Shown piece after piece: positions 60,867-64,000 of a DNA stretch of 64,000 nt. This DNA is from Bacteroidota bacterium (lineage in GTDB: Bacteria; Bacteroidota; Ignavibacteria; UBA10030): contig JALONQ010000001.1 of assembly GCA_025454835.1 (NCBI GenBank), positions 124,001-188,000 of the forward strand. Reading direction: 5' to 3'. Numbering within the stretch: position 1 is the stretch's first letter; every line of letters starts with the position of its first letter. The notes under the pieces were generated by a model. It saw nothing but the letters and a program-made list of their open reading frames with translations, ran no database searches and had not been told where the DNA came from. Both the position numbers and the translations under genes were made by a program.

Positions 60867-63800
60867 TCATCCCTGCAACCGTACGGAACCGGGGCCAAGC
60901 AAGCGCCGGACTGCGTCGGTGAAACGGGGATCTGGATTGACCGAGAATTTCCTCGACAAATATAGGGATTTTCCGTTCGTTTCGCCACCGACCACATGAA
61001 GGTAGCAGGGACATGTCCCTGGGTGCTTCTCCAGCACGGCGGCGAGCGCGTTGACCGTGTCCGGAGTGGCCGTTTCGCGACGGAGCGTGACCACGACGTT
61101 CTTCGTGAATTTCTTTCGCACCTCGTCAACGGCCAGCACTTCATTGACGATGATCTTGATCTGCTCCTCCGAACCGTCGTTCTTTCCCGAGACCATGACG
61201 ATGGAGCCGGGCTCGAGCAACTTGGCATATTTCTGGAACGGGTCGCTGAAGACGATACAGTCTGCCTTGCCGGTGAAGTCCTCCAGCGTCACGAACGCCA
61301 TCGTGTTGCCGCGTTTGTCGATCTTCTTCTTGACATCCGTCACGATGCCGAACACGCGCAACGTCGAATTTGGCTTCACGGTCTCTGGCGCACCAAGGAC
61401 CGCCGAGCCGAAGCCTTCGATCTCATCGCTGTACCGCAGCAGCGGGTGGCCTGACACGTAGAAGCCCAGGACCGCCTTCTCTCGCTGTAGCTTCTCGGTT
61501 TCGGACCATGGTTCCACGGTCCGGAGGGTCGGACGCACCTGGGTTCTGATGCCTCCCGCGTCGAAGAGATTCGACTGACCGCGACCCGACTGTTCCTGCT
61601 GGGCCTGCCCATAGGCGATAGCCGCTTCGAGGCTCGCGAAGAGCTGCGCCCGGTTCGCTTCCAGCGAGTCGAAGGCTCCGGCCTGGACCATGGCTTCGAG
61701 CGAGCGCTTGTTGTTCAAACGCAGGTCGGCGCGAGCGGCGAAGTCGAAGATGTCCTGAAACCGGCCGTCCTTGCTTCGGGCCGCTACGATCTGTTCGACG
61801 GCCGAGACGCCCACACCCTTGATCGCACTCATGCCAAAGCGAATGCCTTTCGGCGTGACGACGAAACTGACCCCGCTCTCGTTCACGTCCGGCGGCAGCA
61901 CGTCGATGCCCAGCTTCCGGCAGTCGTCGATGAAGAGGACGATCTTGTCGGTATTGCCGACCTCCGACGACATCGTGGCCGCCATGTACTCGGCCGGATA
62001 ATGCGCTTTGAGATACGCGGTCTGGTAGGCGAGGACGGAATACGCGACCGAGTGCGACTTGTTGAAGCCGTACGACGCAAACTTTTCGATCAAGTCGTAG
62101 ATCTCGCCGGCGATCTTTCCGTCGATGGCGTGTTCCGAAGCGCTCTTCACGAACTTCGCCTTCTGCTCCTCCATCAGCTTCTTGTCCTTCTTCCCCATCG
62201 CGCGCCGCAGGAGGTCGGCTTGCGCCAGCGAGAACCCGGCGATCTCGCTCGCGATCTTCATCACCTGTTCCTGATACACGATGACGCCGTACGTATCCCG
62301 CAGGATCGGCTCGAGCTTCGGGTGCAGATACGTGATCGACTGCCGCCCGTGCTTGCGATCGATGAAGTTCGGGATGTTCTCCATCGGACCCGGCCGGTAC
62401 AAGGCGTTCATGGCCACGAGATCGTGGATCGTGTTCGGCTTCAGCTTGCGCAAGTAGTCCTGCATCCCGGAACTTTCGAACTGGAAGATGGCCACGGTCT
62501 GCCCCTTCCCGAACAGATCGAACGTCTTCGGGTCCGGATGCGGAAGGCGGTCGAGGTCGAGGTCGACGCCATGACCTTCTTTTACCATCGCCACCGCGTC
62601 ATCGATCACCGTCAGCGTCCGAAGGCCGAGGAAGTCCATCTTCAGCAGGCCCGCATCCTCGAGGTCCTTCATGTTGTACTGCGTCATGAGGTCCGTTTGC
62701 GGTGTCTTGTACATCGGCACGTAGTCGCTCACTTGTCCCGGCGCAATGACGACCCCGGCCGCGTGCGTCGACACGTTACGATTCATCCCCTCCAGCACCT
62801 TCGCCGTCTTGATGAGCAGGCGGATCTTCTCGTCCGTACTCTCCTTCACCCACTTCAGGTCCGGTATGGTCTCGAGCGCCTCCGCGATCGGCGTCACCTT
62901 CCCTTGAATGACCGGTATCTGCTTCGTGATCGAGTCGATCGTGCCGAGCGGGATGCCGAGCACCCGGCCGATGTCTTTGAGGACGGCGCGAGCCGAGAGC
63001 GTGCCGAACGTGATGATCTGCGCGACCGACTGATCGCCGTATTTCTGCCGGACGTACTCAATGACCCTGTCACGTTTGTCGTCGGCAAAGTCGATATCGA
63101 TGTCGGGCATCGATACTCGCTCGGGGTTCAGGAAGCGCTCGAACAGCAGGTCGTACAGAAGCGGGTCGACGTTCGTGATGCCCAGCGCGTACGACACGAT
63201 GCTGCCGGCCGCGCTGCCTCGTCCCGGACCGACACGCACGCCCATTCCACGAGCCGCCGCGATGAAGTCCTGCACGATCAAGAAATAGCCCGCGTAGCCC
63301 ATCCGCTGGATCGTCTCGATCTCGAGGTCGATGCGAGCCTTCATTTCAGGCGTCACGGCAGCGTAGCGCTTCTGGAGGCCCTGGCGGGCGAGCTGTTCAA
63401 AGTAGGCGTTCGGATCCTTGACCCCCGCTTCGGAGGGAATGGGAAACGCCGGCATATGGTTCGTCTTGAGGTCGAGCTCGACGTTGCATTGCTCGGCGAT
63501 CTCGAGCGTGCTGCGGAGCGCCTCCGGCTGGTCTCTGAAGAGCTTGTGCATCTCCGCCGCCGACTTGAAGTAGAGCTGGTCGGTGCCATAGCGGAGCTTG
63601 GAGATGTCCGGTGTGTAGGCCGCCGTGGCGTCGGGGATCGCCAGCATGATGTTGTGCGGCATGGCGTGGTCCGGCGCCACGTAGTGACAGTCGTTCGTGG
63701 CCACCAACTTCAGCCCGAGTTCTTTCGCGAGCCTGGGCGCGTCCCGCAGGATCGGGACCTCCACATCCATCCCATGGTTCTGGATCTCGATGTAGAAGTC

Positions 63801-64000
63801 GTTGCCGAAGATCTCTTTGTAGACGCCGGCGTACTCCCGGGCATCATCGTAGCGCCCCTCCTTCAGGTGCGCCCCCACCACGCCTCCAGGACACGCTGAC
63901 GTGCAGATGATCCCGGCACGATAGCGGTTCAGGACCTCGGCGTCGATGCGGGGCTTGGAGTAGAAGCCTTCGGTGTGGCCGATCGTGCAGAGCTTCATCA
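60867..64000 (-). CDS. dnaE: DNA polymerase III alpha subunit, 5' end cut by window edge
   Basis: About 1043 codons of DnaE; the N-terminal part of the PHP domain lies beyond base 64000. Visible are the end of the PHP domain ([17 protein letters not shown]), the catalytic core with [34 protein letters not shown] (two catalytic Asp), [13 protein letters not shown] and [10 protein letters not shown] helix-hairpin-helix region (GMSAIKGVG) and the C-terminal OB-fold ([16 protein letters not shown]) follow. It is DnaE1-like and is the replicative polymerase. Downstream is trxA. Confidence 0.97.
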   Translation of the reverse strand, partial: MKLCTIGHTEGFYSKPRIDAEVLNRYRAGIICTSACPGGVVGAHLKEGRYDDAREYAGVYKEIFGNDFYIEIQNHGMDVEVPILRDAPRLAKELGLKLVATNDCHYVAPDHAMPHNIMLAIPDATAAYTPDISKLRYGTDQLYFKSAAEMHKLFRDQPEALRSTLEIAEQCNVELDLKTNHMPAFPIPSEAGVKDPNAYFEQLARQGLQKRYAAVTPEMKARIDLEIETIQRMGYAGYFLIVQDFIAAARGMGVRVGPGRGSAAGSIVSYALGITNVDPLLYDLLFERFLNPERVSMPDIDIDFADDKRDRVIEYVRQKYGDQSVAQIITFGTLSARAVLKDIGRVLGIPLGTIDSITKQIPVIQGKVTPIAEALETIPDLKWVKESTDEKIRLLIKTAKVLEGMNRNVSTHAAGVVIAPGQVSDYVPMYKTPQTDLMTQYNMKDLEDAGLLKMDFLGLRTLTVIDDAVAMVKEGHGVDLDLDRLPHPDPKTFDLFGKGQTVAIFQFESSGMQDYLRKLKPNTIHDLVAMNALYRPGPMENIPNFIDRKHGRQSITYLHPKLEPILRDTYGVIVYQEQVMKIASEIAGFSLAQADLLRRAMGKKDKKLMEEQKAKFVKSASEHAIDGKIAGEIYDLIEKFASYGFNKSHSVAYSVLAYQTAYLKAHYPAEYMAATMSSEVGNTDKIVLFIDDCRKLGIDVLPPDVNESGVSFVVTPKGIRFGMSAIKGVGVSAVEQIVAARSKDGRFQDIFDFAARADLRLNNKRSLEAMVQAGAFDSLEANRAQLFASLEAAIAYGQAQQEQSGRGQSNLFDAGGIRTQVRPTLRTVEPWSETEKLQREKAVLGFYVSGHPLLRYSDEIEGFGSAVLGAPETVKPNSTLRVFGIVTDVKKKIDKRGNTMAFVTLEDFTGKADCIVFSDPFQKYAKLLEPGSIVMVSGKNDGSEEQIKIIVNEVLAVDEVRKKFTKNVVVTLRRETATPDTVNALAAVLEKHPGTCPCYLHVVGGETNGKSLYLSRKFSVNPDPRFTDAVRRLLGPGSVRLQG
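60957..60988 (-). promoter_or_regulatory. Weak candidate promoter for trxA inside dnaE end
   Basis: A perfect -7 box TATATTTG (60957-60964) lies within the dnaE 3' end. The position 20 bases upstream reads GTGG rather than TTTG, so the -33 box is poor. Confidence 0.3.

Noticed and set aside
62001-63899. 632-codon open frame on the plus strand
   Set aside because: Antisense to dnaE with its catalytic motifs intact on the minus strand.
1-64000. CRISPR arrays, prophage or insertion sequences
   Set aside because: No regularly spaced identical repeats, integrase, transposase or phage structural genes were seen; repeats present are short and degenerate.

Overview
The window is about 60% GC, densely packed and mostly coded on the minus strand. 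It looks like a high-GC member of the Bacteroidota/Chlorobiota group (Ignavibacteria or Kapabacteria-like; this placement is inference). Support comes from the promoters: at least eight intergenic regions carry TTG, exactly 20 bases, then a close match to TAnnTTTG, the Bacteroidota sigma-factor signature. It also comes from gene content: bacillithiol synthase BshC, a DUF3098 protein, a TonB-dependent receptor with a carboxypeptidase-like N-terminal domain paired with a flavobacterial-style lipoprotein, and few Shine-Dalgarno sequences. Both ends cut genes: mutS2 loses its 3' end on the left and dnaE loses its 5' end on the right.

Layout. 1-3.3 kb: mutS2, cvpA and a GatB/YqeY protein. 3.4-7.5 kb: an SDR oxidoreductase, then a probable metal-uptake group (lipoprotein, TonB receptor, small His/Cys secreted protein). 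7.6-12.1 kb, plus strand: secreted peroxiredoxin, Rof-like protein, TolB-like propeller, SDR and a secreted M28 peptidase. 12.2-16.5 kb: a small unknown protein and a Yip1 membrane protein, then an operon of enoyl-CoA hydratase, apt, peroxiredoxin and tryptophanase. 16.6-21.4 kb: Lrp regulator with glutamine synthetase, then PASTA protein, rpe and nagA. 21.4-24.6 kb, plus strand: a nucleoside salvage operon (cdd, tdk, nupC, punA). 25.1-27.8 kb: divergent heme O synthase and bshC. 27.9-39.5 kb: the information-processing block rimP-nusA-infB-rbfA-truB-ribF-rpsO-pnp, followed by aroA and a sugar-ABC ATPase. 39.6-45 kb: a translationally coupled run of thioesterase, trpE, trpG, sugar-binding lipoprotein and two permeases. 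45.2-49.1 kb: threonine aldolase, lnt, PAP2 phosphatase and DedA. 49.5-52.1 kb: ispF, acylphosphatase, a CMD-family protein, tRNA-Leu(GAG), tRNA-Lys(TTT) and DUF3098. 52.3-58.6 kb: a LolCDE-type lipoprotein exporter with prfB, then a split AtuA-type pair. 58.6-64 kb: aspS, trxA and dnaE.

The points most worth a second look are: an intrinsic terminator hairpin lying between the rimP-nusA-infB promoter and the rimP start codon; a divergent promoter pair at 7.5-7.6 kb that predicts two leaderless mRNAs; a dispersed CGCAAAGAACGC repeat that supplies the C-terminal tail of one protein and false N-terminal extensions of others; a run of hairpins without a gene near 51.2 kb; and an unexplained gene-free stretch at 24.6-25.1 kb. 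No CRISPR array, prophage or insertion sequence was seen.
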